Numbered from the stretch's first letter, positions 16,026-25,990 are shown. The stretch is DNA of 58,020 bases from Alitiscatomonas aceti (GCF_025567195.1 NZ_JAOQJF010000021.1:1-58020); one strand, 5' to 3'. Made by a program: numbers and translations. The notes: generated by a model from the letters alone, not told the origin.

Positions 16026-17738
16026 TTATACCTCCAGCTCCTCAAGGACAGCCTTCAGGGCTTCCTTTACGGAACCTTCCTTTAATACATTGTGAAGCCC
16101 GCTGTACTCTAAGAGCTTAAAGTAGCCCATGGAGCCTCCCGCCTGGCACAACTTATAATAATCTGCCCATGCGGCCTTCCGGTCCGCCTTCATCTTGGTA
16201 TAGAACTCGAAGGCGCCGATCTGGGCCATGGCGTAGTCCACATAGTAGAAAGGATACAGGAAAATATGCTGCTTCTGCATCCAGAATCCGCCTCCTGTAA
16301 GGAAGGCGTTTCCGTCATAATCTCTCCAGGGCATATAGACCTTCTCCAGTTCGCTCCATACGGCCCTCCGCTCCATGGCCGTCATCTCCGGCTTTTCAAA
16401 TACCCGGTGCTGGAATTCATCCACACAGACCATATACGGGATCTTCATCAGCGCGTCGGCTAAATGCTCCTTCCGGTACTGCTCCGCCTTATCTCCAAAG
16501 AAGCTTTCCATCCACGGATAGGTCCAAAGCTCCATGCCCATGGAGTGGATCTCATTGATCTCGCTGGTGCTGTGGCAGAGCTCCGGGGTCTTCTGGAATT
16601 TATCCGCCGTAAAGCCAGCAAAGGCATGGCCGGCCTCATGGGTCAGCACGTTCACATCCGCCTGGGTCCCGTTGAAGTTGGAGAAGATAAAGGGCGCATG
16701 GTACAGGGGAAGGGAGGTGCAGTAGCCGCCGACCCGTTTTCCTTTTTTGGTCTCCAGGTCAAACAGCTGGTGCTCCACCATAAAATCAAAGAATTCCCCG
16801 CTTTCCGGAGACAGCTCCCGGTACATTTCCTGGGCCTTCTTCACCATATAGTCCCGGTCTCCCACAGGAACCGGATTTCCCTGGGGACTGGAAATGGATT
16901 CGTCATAATAATGAAGGGTATCCACGCCCAGGGCCTTTCTCTGTCTTTCATACAGCTTTACACAGGCGGGGACGATCACCTCCTGCACCTGGCGGCGGAA
17001 TACCTTCAGATCCTCTGCGTTGTAATCGTATCTGCGGCGTTTATAATATCCCATGGGGATGAAGCTCTCAAAGCCCAGCTTCTCTGCCATTCCGGCTCTG
17101 AGCTGTACCAGACCGTCATAGATCTCGTCGATCTTCGGTGAGATCCCCTCAAACAGACGGGCCCAGGCCTCGAACGCTTCCTTCCGCTCCTGGCGGTCTG
17201 TGCTCTGCATATGCTTTAAAAGGCCGTAGGTGCTGCACATTTCCCCCCGGAATTCCACAGACGCACCAGCCACAGTTTTGGAATACAGGTTGGCTAACTC
17301 CGCTTCCTTTACCATATCGTCCACCACGGCCTCACTGGAAAGGAGCTGTCCCACCTCCATATTCTGGATCAGGATGGAGCCGAATTCCTCCTCCATATCC
17401 TTCTTAAAGGGAGAATTTAAGATCACCGTTCCCATTTCCTTTACCAGGATCTCGTATTTCGGCATCCATGCGTGGAAATATCCCATCTCTGTCTCATAAA
17501 ATTCATCCATCATATTGATGGTGTTCCGGATGTGGGCCAGCTGTCTGGCTGTGGAGACCTGGATATCCGTATTCACATAATCCATGTACGCCGCTTTAAA
17601 CTCCCCAAAGTCTGCGGCATTTTTCAGAGCCTCTGTGACTGCTCTCATGTCTCCCAGTACCTTTTCCATATCCGGGCGGACATACTGAAGTTCAGAAAAT
17701 TTTTCCATAGTTTCTGCTTCCCCTTTCTTCTTTCCCAT
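16026..17738 (-). CDS. M3 family oligoendopeptidase (PepF-like)
   Basis: 570 residues; start at 17738 has GGAGG 8 nt upstream, whereas the internal Met at residue 11 has only a weak site. The zinc motif HEAGH is near residue 365 (VLTHEAGHAFAGF), with the third ligand likely in STSEINEIHSMGMELW. The rest is helical as in oligoendopeptidase F. It is expected to cleave short cytosolic peptides. It stands alone between two terminators. Confidence 0.9.
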   Translation of the reverse strand: MGKKKGEAETMEKFSELQYVRPDMEKVLGDMRAVTEALKNAADFGEFKAAYMDYVNTDIQVSTARQLAHIRNTINMMDEFYETEMGYFHAWMPKYEILVKEMGTVILNSPFKKDMEEEFGSILIQNMEVGQLLSSEAVVDDMVKEAELANLYSKTVAGASVEFRGEMCSTYGLLKHMQSTDRQERKEAFEAWARLFEGISPKIDEIYDGLVQLRAGMAEKLGFESFIPMGYYKRRRYDYNAEDLKVFRRQVQEVIVPACVKLYERQRKALGVDTLHYYDESISSPQGNPVPVGDRDYMVKKAQEMYRELSPESGEFFDFMVEHQLFDLETKKGKRVGGYCTSLPLYHAPFIFSNFNGTQADVNVLTHEAGHAFAGFTADKFQKTPELCHSTSEINEIHSMGMELWTYPWMESFFGDKAEQYRKEHLADALMKIPYMVCVDEFQHRVFEKPEMTAMERRAVWSELEKVYMPWRDYDGNAFLTGGGFWMQKQHIFLYPFYYVDYAMAQIGAFEFYTKMKADRKAAWADYYKLCQAGGSMGYFKLLEYSGLHNVLKEGSVKEALKAVLEELEV

Positions 17739-17866
17739 ATGAAACCTCCCTGCCAGGAGTTTTCTGTCTTTATTTTACTACAAAGACGGAGTTTCTGCAA
17801 TCTGGGAGAGAAAGATTTCTGCCGGATCCCGCTCTCTTTCCAGCAGATGGGACGCTTTTTCCTACG

Positions 17867-17895
17867 AAAAAAAGAGGCCCGCAGGCCTCTTTTTT
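17867..17895. terminator. Terminator of the M20 gene
   Basis: AAAAAAGAGGCC-CGCA-GGCCTCTTTTTT, a strong symmetrical stem overlapping the stop codon of the M20 gene. Confidence 0.85.
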
Positions 17896-19102
17896 ATTTC
17901 AGATATTCTGCCGCCACAAAAGCCATGGCTCTGGTGCAGAGCTTGATGTAACGCTCGTCCACCTGGAAACCGGGATTGTGCATGGGCGCATCCCCTCCCG
18001 TTCCCACAAAGATCATACAGGACGGGGCCTCCTGGGCAAAAAAACCGAAGTCCTCGGCTCCCAGCATGGGATCCAGGTCTGTGACCAGCCACCCCTCCGG
18101 ACGGCCATCTCCCATGTTCTCATAAAGCCGGTCCGCATTGCTGCGGAAGGCCTGCTCCACGGTCTTTGTAAACTCTACGTCGTTGTAGACTGCCGGATAT
18201 CCGGCCCGGAAGGCGATGTCGCAGGTTCCTCCCATGGATTCTGTGATCCCCTTTGCCAGGGTCTCGATCTGATGGCGCATTACATCCCTGGATTCCCTGG
18301 ATACGTTTCTCATCATCACGCCCAGGACTGCCTGGTCCGCAATGATGTTGGGCGCCGAACCTCCGTGGATGGTCCCCACGTTCAGCGTGGCCTGGGCCAT
18401 GGGCGAAAGGTTTCTGGACGCGATCCCATGAAGGGCGGACACCACTGCCGACGCAATGTAAATGGCATCCACGCCTTCCTCCGGCATGGAGGAGTGGGCT
18501 GCCCGGCCATGGATCGTCAGCGTATAGCCATCCGAATAGGAAGACAGGTACTTCTGCTTTAAGTAAATGAGGCCGCTGGCCCCGTTTTTCACATGAAGGG
18601 CAAAGCAGGCGTCCGGCTTCTCCTCCATCAGTCCTGCCTTTATCATCTCACGGCCGCCGCCGCCGTTTTCCTCTGCCGGCTGAAACACCAGCTTTACCTT
18701 TCCGTTCCAGCGCTCTCTGGTACGGAAAAGAAGCTCTCCCACAGCCAGGAGATTGGCCGTATGGACGTCATGGCCGCAGGCGTGCATGACCCCTGGGACC
18801 TGGGAACCAAAGGGAAGCCCTGTTTTTTCCTGGATTGGAAGGGCGTCCATATCAGCTCTCAGCATCAGGAACTTACCCGGGCGGCCGCTGTCGATGACAG
18901 CGATGATCCCTGGCTCCTGGGGGCTCTTTTCATAAGGGATCCCGATGCGGTCCAGCTCCCGCATCACCAGCTGGCTGGTTTTAAATTCCTGGAAGGACAG
19001 CTCCGGGCACTGATGGATCTCATGGCGCAGGCGGAGGGTCTGCTCCTCCAGCTCATCCGACAGGCGGACCAGCTCTTCCTGTAAGGTTTCGTTATATTCC
19101 AT
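17894..19102 (-). CDS. M20 family metallo-amidohydrolase
   Basis: 402 residues, GAGGAGG before the ATG. The hippurate hydrolase / N-acyl-amino-acid amidohydrolase pattern is clear: LRADMDALPIQEKTGLPF, MHACGHDVHTANLL (zinc ligands), FQPAEENGGGGREMIKAGLM, and the dimerisation-domain motif GRAAHSSMPEEGVDAI. DLDPMLGAEDFGFF near the end holds the last metal ligand. It probably deacylates an N-acyl or dipeptide-like substrate in the cytosol. It follows the YfcC transporter by 15 nt, so the transporter likely imports the substrate. Confidence 0.9.
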   Translation of the reverse strand: MEYNETLQEELVRLSDELEEQTLRLRHEIHQCPELSFQEFKTSQLVMRELDRIGIPYEKSPQEPGIIAVIDSGRPGKFLMLRADMDALPIQEKTGLPFGSQVPGVMHACGHDVHTANLLAVGELLFRTRERWNGKVKLVFQPAEENGGGGREMIKAGLMEEKPDACFALHVKNGASGLIYLKQKYLSSYSDGYTLTIHGRAAHSSMPEEGVDAIYIASAVVSALHGIASRNLSPMAQATLNVGTIHGGSAPNIIADQAVLGVMMRNVSRESRDVMRHQIETLAKGITESMGGTCDIAFRAGYPAVYNDVEFTKTVEQAFRSNADRLYENMGDGRPEGWLVTDLDPMLGAEDFGFFAQEAPSCMIFVGTGGDAPMHNPGFQVDERYIKLCTRAMAFVAAEYLK

Positions 19103-19117
19103 ATTTCCGGCCTCCTC

Positions 19118-20497
19118 TTAAAATCCGATGGCAGTTCCGATGAAGATGGAAGCGACCATGATCACAAACAGGATCGCATAGCAGGGCACCAGGAACTTCA
19201 TCCACCGCTTAAAGTCCACACCGGCCATGGCAAGACATGCCATAAGGTTTACGTTGGTGGGCAGGAACAGGTTCGTAAAGCCGTCTCCGTACTGGAGGGT
19301 GAGCACTGCCATCTGGCGGGTAACGCCCACCACATCGGCTAAGGGAGCCATGATCGGCATGGCAACCACGGTCTGGCCGGAGCCGGAGCCGATGAATACG
19401 TTAATGAACGCATTTGCAATGAACATTCCCACAGCCGCCATAGCGCTGCTTAAATGGCTTAAGGGGATGGAGATGTAATAAACGATGGAGTCCAGGACTC
19501 CCGCCTGGTTTAAAATAATGCTCATAATGGAGGCCAGGACCATGAATACCATAACGCCGCACATGGACTGGGTTCCCTTTACGAAGTTTTTCATGGTATC
19601 GTCCAGGCTGTATCCGGCCAGGATCCCTTCCACAAAGGCAACGGGAAGCATAATGGAGCCTAACTGGGTCATGCCCAGGCCCAGGGTCGGGCCGCCGGCA
19701 GCAAAAAAGATAAATGCGCCGAAGAAGATCGCCAGGATCGCCATTTCACGGCCGGAAAGAGGCTTATATGTATTTTCATACTCTCCGCTCTCCACGTCCT
19801 CCTCTCCGCCGAAATCCGCCTCGTATATGGCTGTATTTTTCTGGCAGCGCTTTGCCCACCATACCAGGTATGCGGAAACCACCGCCACATTGAGGATCGT
19901 TACGATGGTCCGGAGACCTGCGCCGGAATAAGGAACCAGGCCGGCGATCTCCTGTCCCATAACGCCAGTAAGGGGATTGATGGGGGAGGACATGAAGCCG
20001 GTGAAGGAGCCCAGGATCACAAGGCCAACGGCAAAGGTCCGGTCTGCCCGGAGCTTTCTGGCGATCAGAAGTCCCAGGGGAACGAACAGGATCACTGTGG
20101 AGATCATGGAGCCCACACAGCCTAAAAGGGCCGTGGCAAATACATAGATCGGAATGATCGCCAGGGCCTTATCCTTCAGCCGGTGGATCAGATTCCCCAG
20201 GGCCCGGTCCAGGACTCCTGTGGAGTTGACGATCCCCATCATGCCGCCCATGATGATCAGTGTCACGAACAGCTTTCCGAAGGAGGAATATACCGTATCT
20301 CCCACGGCCAGGATCACATCCACCGGGTTCAGATACGTCTTTTCCACCACCTCATAGGTGCCTGGAACTGCCATCTTTCCATCTCTCTGGTACGCTCCCG
20401 ACGGGATCACAAACGACAGGATGTACACAGCCAGGTTTACGATGAGGATGATCTTCCACATGCTCATGGACTCTTTTTTCTTTTTGTCTGCCTGCAT
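19118..20497 (-). CDS. YfcC family membrane transporter
   Basis: 459 residues with about 12 hydrophobic segments and AAGGAG before the ATG. It fits the YfcC/DcuC-like group (FVIPSGAYQRDGKMAVPGTY early, SSPINPLTGVMGQEIAGL, IGSGSGQTVVAMPIMAPLAD late). Such proteins are linked with uptake or exchange of amino acids, peptides or dicarboxylates; the exact substrate cannot be read here. Its neighbours, a LysR regulator before it and an M20 amidohydrolase after it, point to an acylated amino acid or dipeptide. Confidence 0.85.
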   Translation of the reverse strand: MQADKKKKESMSMWKIILIVNLAVYILSFVIPSGAYQRDGKMAVPGTYEVVEKTYLNPVDVILAVGDTVYSSFGKLFVTLIIMGGMMGIVNSTGVLDRALGNLIHRLKDKALAIIPIYVFATALLGCVGSMISTVILFVPLGLLIARKLRADRTFAVGLVILGSFTGFMSSPINPLTGVMGQEIAGLVPYSGAGLRTIVTILNVAVVSAYLVWWAKRCQKNTAIYEADFGGEEDVESGEYENTYKPLSGREMAILAIFFGAFIFFAAGGPTLGLGMTQLGSIMLPVAFVEGILAGYSLDDTMKNFVKGTQSMCGVMVFMVLASIMSIILNQAGVLDSIVYYISIPLSHLSSAMAAVGMFIANAFINVFIGSGSGQTVVAMPIMAPLADVVGVTRQMAVLTLQYGDGFTNLFLPTNVNLMACLAMAGVDFKRWMKFLVPCYAILFVIMVASIFIGTAIGF

Positions 20498-20586
20498 AAG
20501 TCTTTCTCCTTTTTTAGTAATATTTTATGATTATTTTATCTTCTTCCGTCATTTTTAACAAACAACGTTTTTGTCGCATGGCACAA

Positions 20587-21537
20587 CTAAAAGAATCCAT
20601 TCCAAAGAGATTCCTCTTCTCCGCATATTTTCTGTGAACACTTCACAAAGTCCATGGCTGCCTTTGTGATGTAGCTGCTCTTCAGATGAAGGACGGCCCC
20701 CGACGGTATGATATCCGGATATCTCCATCTGAAAAATACCATCCCCCTTCTCTGCTCCGCCGTCAGATGGTCCAGATAGCCGGCAGGAACCAGCGTTGCC
20801 CCGATGCCCTCGGCACAGCACTCCAGCACCGTAAGGACGCTCTGGGATATGACGAAGATCTTCGGATCGAAGCCATCCTCCCTGCAATACCGGTCAAACT
20901 GCTCCCCCATCCACGTATCTGCATCCATCCGCACAAAGGGACATCCGGAAAAAGGACGCAGCGAGACGATCCCCTCTTCTTTAAAGCCTCGGATCTCCTC
21001 CGGAGACAGGCATTCCGCTGCCATGGGCTCCGGCACAGCCAGGACGGTCTCCTCCCGGGACAGCCGGTGGGACACCAGGGCCGGATCGTCCTCCATATGA
21101 TAACCAAACATCAGATCCAGCTTTCCAAGCTTTAGATCCGCAACACAGCCCGCCAGGTTCTTTTCCTTCACGGTCACGCAGATCTCCGGATGAAGCCCTG
21201 AAAACTCCTTCATGATCCGCGGGATCAGGATGCTGCTGCGGAAATAGGAGACGCCCACCACCAGATTCCGGCTTTCCTGCCCCAGAACCGCGTCCAGCTC
21301 TGCCCGCATCTGCCGCTCATTGTCCAGAATCCGGCAGACGTGCCGGTACATACACTCTCCGGCCGGCGTAAGGCTCATGGGCGTTTCCCGGTTGAACAGC
21401 CGGGTATTATACTCCTTTTCCATTTTGTCGATCTGCTTGCTGAGGGCCTGCTGGGTCATAAAAAGCTTTCTGGCCGCCTTTGTGAAGTTTAACTCCTCCG
21501 CCGCTGCTGCAAAATATCTGTAATTATCAAAATTCAA
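20587..21537 (-). CDS. LysR family transcriptional regulator
   Basis: 316 residues, starting at TTG with GGAGG 6 nt upstream. The N-terminal winged helix is typical (YFAAAAEELNFTKAARKLFM, TQQALSKQIDKMEKEY), followed by an effector domain from about residue 90. It lies just upstream of, and in the same direction as, the YfcC/M20 pair and very likely controls it in response to the transported substrate. Most LysR genes are divergent from their targets; here the arrangement is co-directional with a 90-nt gap. Confidence 0.92.
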   Translation of the reverse strand: MNFDNYRYFAAAAEELNFTKAARKLFMTQQALSKQIDKMEKEYNTRLFNRETPMSLTPAGECMYRHVCRILDNERQMRAELDAVLGQESRNLVVGVSYFRSSILIPRIMKEFSGLHPEICVTVKEKNLAGCVADLKLGKLDLMFGYHMEDDPALVSHRLSREETVLAVPEPMAAECLSPEEIRGFKEEGIVSLRPFSGCPFVRMDADTWMGEQFDRYCREDGFDPKIFVISQSVLTVLECCAEGIGATLVPAGYLDHLTAEQRRGMVFFRWRYPDIIPSGAVLHLKSSYITKAAMDFVKCSQKICGEEESLWNGFF

Positions 21538-21547
21538 CTGCCGCCTC

Positions 21548-22042
21548 CTAACAGGTAAACGCGATCCCGCTTCTTTTTAAAAACTGCTTTACGCTCTCAT
21601 CCCATTCCCGCTCCAGGGTCCGGTCCATGGTGAAAACGTTCATGGATGTGCCCGTAACACAGGTCATTTCCTGGTTTTCATACTGGATGTTGATATAGAG
21701 GCCGCCTGCCTGCTCCGGCAGGATCCCCGGAGCATGGGCCTGTACGAACCGGCTCCTGGCCTCCTCCGACAGGCAGAGGACGATGCGGAAGGTCTCCGGC
21801 AGACGCTTTCCCCGGATCAGGGAAAAGCATACGGGCTTTATGGTCCTCCAGGAGGAAAACTCACCGATCTTCCCCTCCTCCTGCTCCTCTCCTGTATAGT
21901 AGCCCCGGCGCACCCGGCCGTCGATGGTGAACCGGTTGAAGGTGACGATGTCCGCCTCCCTTAAAAGAAATTGATCGAACAGCTCTCCGATAAAAAGCCC
22001 CGAGGTAAATTTCTTCTGTTCCTCGATCCGCAATGCGATCAT
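21548..22042 (-). CDS. DUF5721 family protein
   Basis: 164 residues from the ATG at 22042, which overlaps the stop of the PPIase gene as ATGA; an upstream in-frame Met is less likely. The pattern FIGELFDQFLLREADIVTFN, TIDGRVRRGYY, IKPVCFSLIRGKRLPETFRI matches the uncharacterised DUF5721 family of Lachnospiraceae as I recall it. Soluble, no catalytic motif seen. It is translationally coupled to the PPIase and HAD genes. Function unknown. Confidence 0.72.
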   Translation of the reverse strand: MIALRIEEQKKFTSGLFIGELFDQFLLREADIVTFNRFTIDGRVRRGYYTGEEQEEGKIGEFSSWRTIKPVCFSLIRGKRLPETFRIVLCLSEEARSRFVQAHAPGILPEQAGGLYINIQYENQEMTCVTGTSMNVFTMDRTLEREWDESVKQFLKRSGIAFTC

Positions 22043-23040
22043 ACCTGTTCCTCCCCGGCACATACCGTCTCAAAGATCTCAAAAAAATCCGCCGTCACAG
22101 CCGGGCTCCCAGTGACCGTAAGCCCCTGCCACAGCTCCTCGTCCCCGGTCAGGGGGTGTTCCGCCTGGAACGCCTGGTAGGAGCTGTAAAAGGCAGCGCT
22201 TCTCTTTTCCCGTATCATCTGCTCCTTGCGGACTCTGGTGGCAGCCTCATCGTAATCGTTTTCGCACCTCAGGATGTAATATTTCCCTCCGTCCTCCACC
22301 ACCGGGCTCACCTCCCCGGATGCCATGGAAAAGGCCGTCTTTTCATACTCCTCTCCCATGAGGCCGTACCAGAGCTGTTTTTTTATCTCCGGATCCTCTG
22401 AATATTCCTTGGCTGCGGCAAAAAAATCCATTCCCTCCTCCTGGATCTTTGAACGGATCTCTTCTGCCCGGGTCCTGTCGGAAACCTGGATCTGGGCCAC
22501 GGAGATCACCTTGGCCTCGCTGTCGCTGACCTCCAGGTTCATATCCCCTGTAATGGTCTCCACCAGCTTTTCCGCTGTCCAGTAATCCGTATACAAGGCC
22601 TCCGCTTTTTCCTCTGTCAGCCCGAACTCCTCTGCCTGGACAGAGCCCAGAGCGTCCATATACTGGCCGGCCGCTGTTTTGGCCAGCTCCTTTTCCCGGC
22701 TGGAAAGGGTGATCTCCTTTTCCCGGGCCATGAGGCTCATGACCTTCAGCTCCTTTAAAAAATCATGGATCTGGCCTGTGAGGACCGTCTCAAAGGCCGT
22801 TCCACCGCCGTCCACCTCTGCGGTCCAGATCTCCTCTGAATATACGTTTTCGTAGCGGAGCCGCTCCGTGGTCAGGATCACCATGGTCTCCGCCTTTCCG
22901 TATTCCCTTTCTCCTTTTCCGGAATACAGCGTTTCCACTGCGCCGCAGCCCCCTAAGCATACGGCTGCCGCCATGGCCGCCATGGAGACAGCCGCCCGGC
23001 ATATCCACGCGCTTTTCCGTTTTTTCATCTTCTTTTCCAT
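22039..23040 (-). CDS. PpiC/PrsA-like peptidyl-prolyl isomerase lipoprotein
   Basis: 333 residues. A signal sequence ends in the lipobox CLGGC, so it should be anchored on the outside of the membrane. The first half is helical as in SurA/PrsA proteins. A parvulin-like domain covers about 175-270 (AEEIRSKIQEEGMDFFAAAK, GEVSPVVEDGGKYYILR). It probably helps fold exported proteins; catalytic competence is uncertain because the domain is diverged. The start overlaps the HAD stop as TAATG. Confidence 0.8.
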   Translation of the reverse strand: MEKKMKKRKSAWICRAAVSMAAMAAAVCLGGCGAVETLYSGKGEREYGKAETMVILTTERLRYENVYSEEIWTAEVDGGGTAFETVLTGQIHDFLKELKVMSLMAREKEITLSSREKELAKTAAGQYMDALGSVQAEEFGLTEEKAEALYTDYWTAEKLVETITGDMNLEVSDSEAKVISVAQIQVSDRTRAEEIRSKIQEEGMDFFAAAKEYSEDPEIKKQLWYGLMGEEYEKTAFSMASGEVSPVVEDGGKYYILRCENDYDEAATRVRKEQMIREKRSAAFYSSYQAFQAEHPLTGDEELWQGLTVTGSPAVTADFFEIFETVCAGEEQV

Positions 23041-23831
23041 TATTTCCGCTCCACCAACAGCTTTAATACCTTCAACGGCCCCTGGTTTACATTGGAATCC
23101 GCCAGAAATCTGGCGGCGGCCCGGGTCTCCGGCCGTCCATTAGCCACTGCAAAGCTGTAATACGCCTGGTTTAACATCTCGATATCATTTAACTGGTCGC
23201 CAAAAACCATGGTCTCTTCGGGACGGATCATGAGGCTTTCCTGGAGAAGCTTCACCGCCGCGCCCTTACTGACTCCCGGATCCATGGTATCCAGCCACTG
23301 CTCTCCCGCCAGGGTCACTTTAAGCTTCGTTCCGTATTTTTCCTTAAACCCGTCCGCCCGGCTTCCCAGGCCCTCCATACGGCAGCCGGCGATCTTCACA
23401 ATGGGCTCAGCAAGGGTACTCAGATCCTCCAGCTTCTTTAAGCGGAAATGATATCCGTTTAACATCCACCGGAGAAACTCCGGATTCCTGGAATCCGTAT
23501 AGGCGCAGTCCGCACAGTCCACTAAAACGTCCAGACCGGCGGCTTTCATATCGGCGATCACGTCCATAGCCAGCTCCTGCTTATACCGGGTCAGAAAAAG
23601 CTCCCTGCCATAGCAGCCCAGATACGCCCCGTTGTCCCCGATGTAAAAGATCTTATCCTTTATTGGATCAAAAATATATTCAATGCTGGCTGAATGGCGG
23701 CCACTGGCAGCCGCAAAATAGATCCCCTGGCTTTTGAGCTTCAGGATCACCTCGTAAAGCTCCGGATCCAGCCGGCTTCCCCCATCCTCTGTGAGGGTCC
23801 CGTCTATGTCTGATACGATCAGTCTGATCAT
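23040..23831 (-). CDS. Cof-type HAD hydrolase
   Basis: 263 residues from the ATG at 23831 (GGAG 8 nt upstream); an in-frame GTG three codons earlier is less well placed. HAD motifs: IVSDIDGTL (nucleophile Asp), FAAASGRHSASI (motif II), a conserved Lys in VSKGAAVKLL, and FGDQLNDIEML (metal-binding Asp). Cof-type proteins dephosphorylate sugar phosphates or flavin phosphates; the substrate here is unknown. Confidence 0.9.
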   Translation of the reverse strand: MIRLIVSDIDGTLTEDGGSRLDPELYEVILKLKSQGIYFAAASGRHSASIEYIFDPIKDKIFYIGDNGAYLGCYGRELFLTRYKQELAMDVIADMKAAGLDVLVDCADCAYTDSRNPEFLRWMLNGYHFRLKKLEDLSTLAEPIVKIAGCRMEGLGSRADGFKEKYGTKLKVTLAGEQWLDTMDPGVSKGAAVKLLQESLMIRPEETMVFGDQLNDIEMLNQAYYSFAVANGRPETRAAARFLADSNVNQGPLKVLKLLVERK

Positions 23832-23843
23832 CTTCGGCACTCC

Positions 23844-24428
23844 TTAAATTCCGTTTAATTCCTTCAGTTCCTGGTACAGCCTGCTCACAGGAAGTCCCAT
23901 GACATTGGCATAAGAACCCTTAAGCCCCTTGATATACCTGGCAAAAAAGCCCTGGACGCCGTAGGCCCCAGCCTTGTCCATGGGCTCCTCCGACATGGCG
24001 TACTGGAAGATCTCCTCCTCTGTCAGAGGATACACCTCCACATCGGTCTTGTCGAAAAAGACCCTGGAACGGTCGTTTCCGTCTTCTCCCTTAAGGATCA
24101 CACAGACGCCCGTATACACCTGGTGGACCCGGCCGGACAGCATCCCGATCATCTCACGGGCCTCTTCGTGGGTCTTTGGCTTTCCAAGGATCTTCCCATC
24201 TATGGCCACCACCGTGTCAGAGCCGATGACAGTCTCCCCGGCCTTTCTCCCGGCTGCCACGTCGGCCGCCTTCTGGGACGCCAGCTCCATGACCACCTCT
24301 GACGGCACGCTGGAGGTGACCTGTTCCACCACATGGCTCACAACGATCTCCGGCTGGATCCCGATCTGCAAAAGCAGCTCCTTCCTTCTGGGAGACGCAG
24401 ATGCCAGAACTACACTCTTTATTTCCAT
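23844..24428 (-). CDS. maf: Maf nucleoside triphosphate pyrophosphatase
   Basis: 194 residues, AAAGGAA before the ATG. The Maf motif ASASPRRKELLLQIG is at the start, with VIGSDTVVAIDGKILGKPKT in the middle and EPMDKAGAYGVQGFFARYI later. Family members hydrolyse dTTP, UTP or modified pyrimidine triphosphates to monophosphate plus PPi, a house-cleaning role linked to septum formation. Located between glyQS and the HAD gene. Confidence 0.93.
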   Translation of the reverse strand: MEIKSVVLASASPRRKELLLQIGIQPEIVVSHVVEQVTSSVPSEVVMELASQKAADVAAGRKAGETVIGSDTVVAIDGKILGKPKTHEEAREMIGMLSGRVHQVYTGVCVILKGEDGNDRSRVFFDKTDVEVYPLTEEEIFQYAMSEEPMDKAGAYGVQGFFARYIKGLKGSYANVMGLPVSRLYQELKELNGI

Positions 24429-24447
24429 TTTCTGCTTCCTTTCTAAG

Positions 24448-24490
24448 AAAAGAGGCCGCCAACTGCTAAAAAGCCTTCAGCCGCCTCTTT
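24448..24490 (-). terminator. Probable terminator of glyQS
   Basis: AAAGAGGC pairs with GCCTCTTT across an imperfectly paired loop, followed by a short T-rich stretch, between glyQS and maf. Confidence 0.5.
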
Positions 24491-24552
24491 CCCTCTACGG
24501 ATCTTCCAGGTCCAGGATGCCCGAAAAGCATTTCTGAGCCCTGCTTCCGTAT

Positions 24553-25941
24553 TTAGAATTCAAATTTTTCTTCCAGATATGCCTTTAACTCTGCAATGGG
24601 TACCCGTACCTGCTCCATGGTATCCCGGTCGCGGACCGTAACGGCTCCGTCGGTTTCAGAATCAAAGTCATAGGTCACGCAGAACGGAGTTCCGATCTCG
24701 TCCTGTCTTCTGTAACGTTTTCCGATGTTTCCTCTGTCGTCAAACTCACAGTTATAATATTTGGAAAGCTCTGCGTACACCTTCTCTGCGCCCTCGTTGA
24801 GCTTTTTGGATAAGGGCAGCACGCCCACCTTCACCGGAGCGATGGCCGGATGGAAGTGGAGAACGGTCCTTACGTCGCCTTCGCCGATCTCTTCCTCATC
24901 ATATGCGGAGCATAAGAAGGCCAGCGTCACACGGTCGGCTCCCAGAGACGGCTCGATCACATATGGAATATATTTCTCACTGCTCTCGTCGTCAAAATAC
25001 GTCATATCCTGACCGGAGGTGTTCTGGTGCTGGGTCAGGTCATAGTCGGTACGGTCTGCAATGCCCCAGAGCTCGCCCCAGCCAAAGGGGAATAAAAATT
25101 CCAGGTCTGTGGTGGCCTTGCTGTAAAAGCAGAGCTCCTCTGCGGAATGGTCCCGGGCTCTCAGCTCGTCGTCTTTAATGCCTAAATTCCGCAGCCAGTC
25201 GATACAGAACTGCTTCCAGTAGGAGAACCACTCCAGATCCGTTCCCGGCTTACAGAAAAATTCCAGCTCCATCTGCTCAAACTCTCTGGTACGGAAGGTG
25301 AAGTTTCCAGGAGTGATCTCGTTACGGAAGGACTTACCGATCTGGCCGATACCAAAGGGAAGCTTCTTTCTGGAGGTTCTCTGGACATTCTTGAAGTTCA
25401 CGAAAATACCCTGTGCCGTTTCCGGACGGAGATATACCGTATTCTTAGCATCCTCGGTCACGCCCTGGAAGGTCTTGAACATTAAGTTAAACTGGCGGAT
25501 ATCGGTGAAATCGTGCTTTCCGCAGCTGGGACAGCAGATGTTGTTGTCGTCGATATACTTCTTCATCTCTTCCTGGGTCCAGCCGTCGATCCCTGTCTCC
25601 GGCTCGATGCCCTTTTCTGCCATATAGTCCTCGATCAGCTTATCGGCGCGGAAACGCTCCTTACATGCCTTACAGTCCATAAGGGGGTCGGAGAAACCGC
25701 CCAGATGGCCGGAAGCCACCCATGTCTGGGAGTTCATTAAGATGGCGCAGTCCACACCCACGTTATAGGGGCTTTCCTGGATGAATTTTTTCCACCAGGC
25801 CCGCTTTACATTGTTCTTAAGCTCTACGCCCAGGTTGCCGTAATCCCATGTATTGGCAAGGCCTCCGTAAATCTCGGATCCCGGGTAAACAAAGCCTCTG
25901 GATTTCGCAAGCGCTACGATCTTTTCCATTGTCTTTTCCAT
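24553..25941 (-). CDS. glyQS: Glycyl-tRNA synthetase, single-chain type
   Basis: 462 residues from the ATG at 25941 (GGAG 7 nt upstream); an upstream ATG lacks a site. Class II synthetase features: SRGFVYPGSEIYGGLANTWD at the start, YLRPETAQGIFVNFKNV, PFGIGQIGKSFRNEITPGNF, and EPSLGADRVTLAFL (motif 3), then an anticodon-binding domain from about 360 (VGVLPLSKKLNEGAEKVY). A zinc-binding insert with CxxC pairs is present (DCKACKERF, CCPSCGKHDF). It charges tRNA-Gly as a homodimer. No T-box leader is visible in the 50-nt gap upstream. Confidence 0.96.
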   Translation of the reverse strand: MEKTMEKIVALAKSRGFVYPGSEIYGGLANTWDYGNLGVELKNNVKRAWWKKFIQESPYNVGVDCAILMNSQTWVASGHLGGFSDPLMDCKACKERFRADKLIEDYMAEKGIEPETGIDGWTQEEMKKYIDDNNICCPSCGKHDFTDIRQFNLMFKTFQGVTEDAKNTVYLRPETAQGIFVNFKNVQRTSRKKLPFGIGQIGKSFRNEITPGNFTFRTREFEQMELEFFCKPGTDLEWFSYWKQFCIDWLRNLGIKDDELRARDHSAEELCFYSKATTDLEFLFPFGWGELWGIADRTDYDLTQHQNTSGQDMTYFDDESSEKYIPYVIEPSLGADRVTLAFLCSAYDEEEIGEGDVRTVLHFHPAIAPVKVGVLPLSKKLNEGAEKVYAELSKYYNCEFDDRGNIGKRYRRQDEIGTPFCVTYDFDSETDGAVTVRDRDTMEQVRVPIAELKAYLEEKFEF

Positions 25942-25990
25942 ATCGTCTCTCCTCTTCATTCTGTTTTCAGGACAGCGCCCTGTATGTTCC

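Noticed and set aside
25942..25990. T-box leader for glyQS
   Set aside because: The gap is only about 50 nt and contains no specifier loop or T-box sequence.
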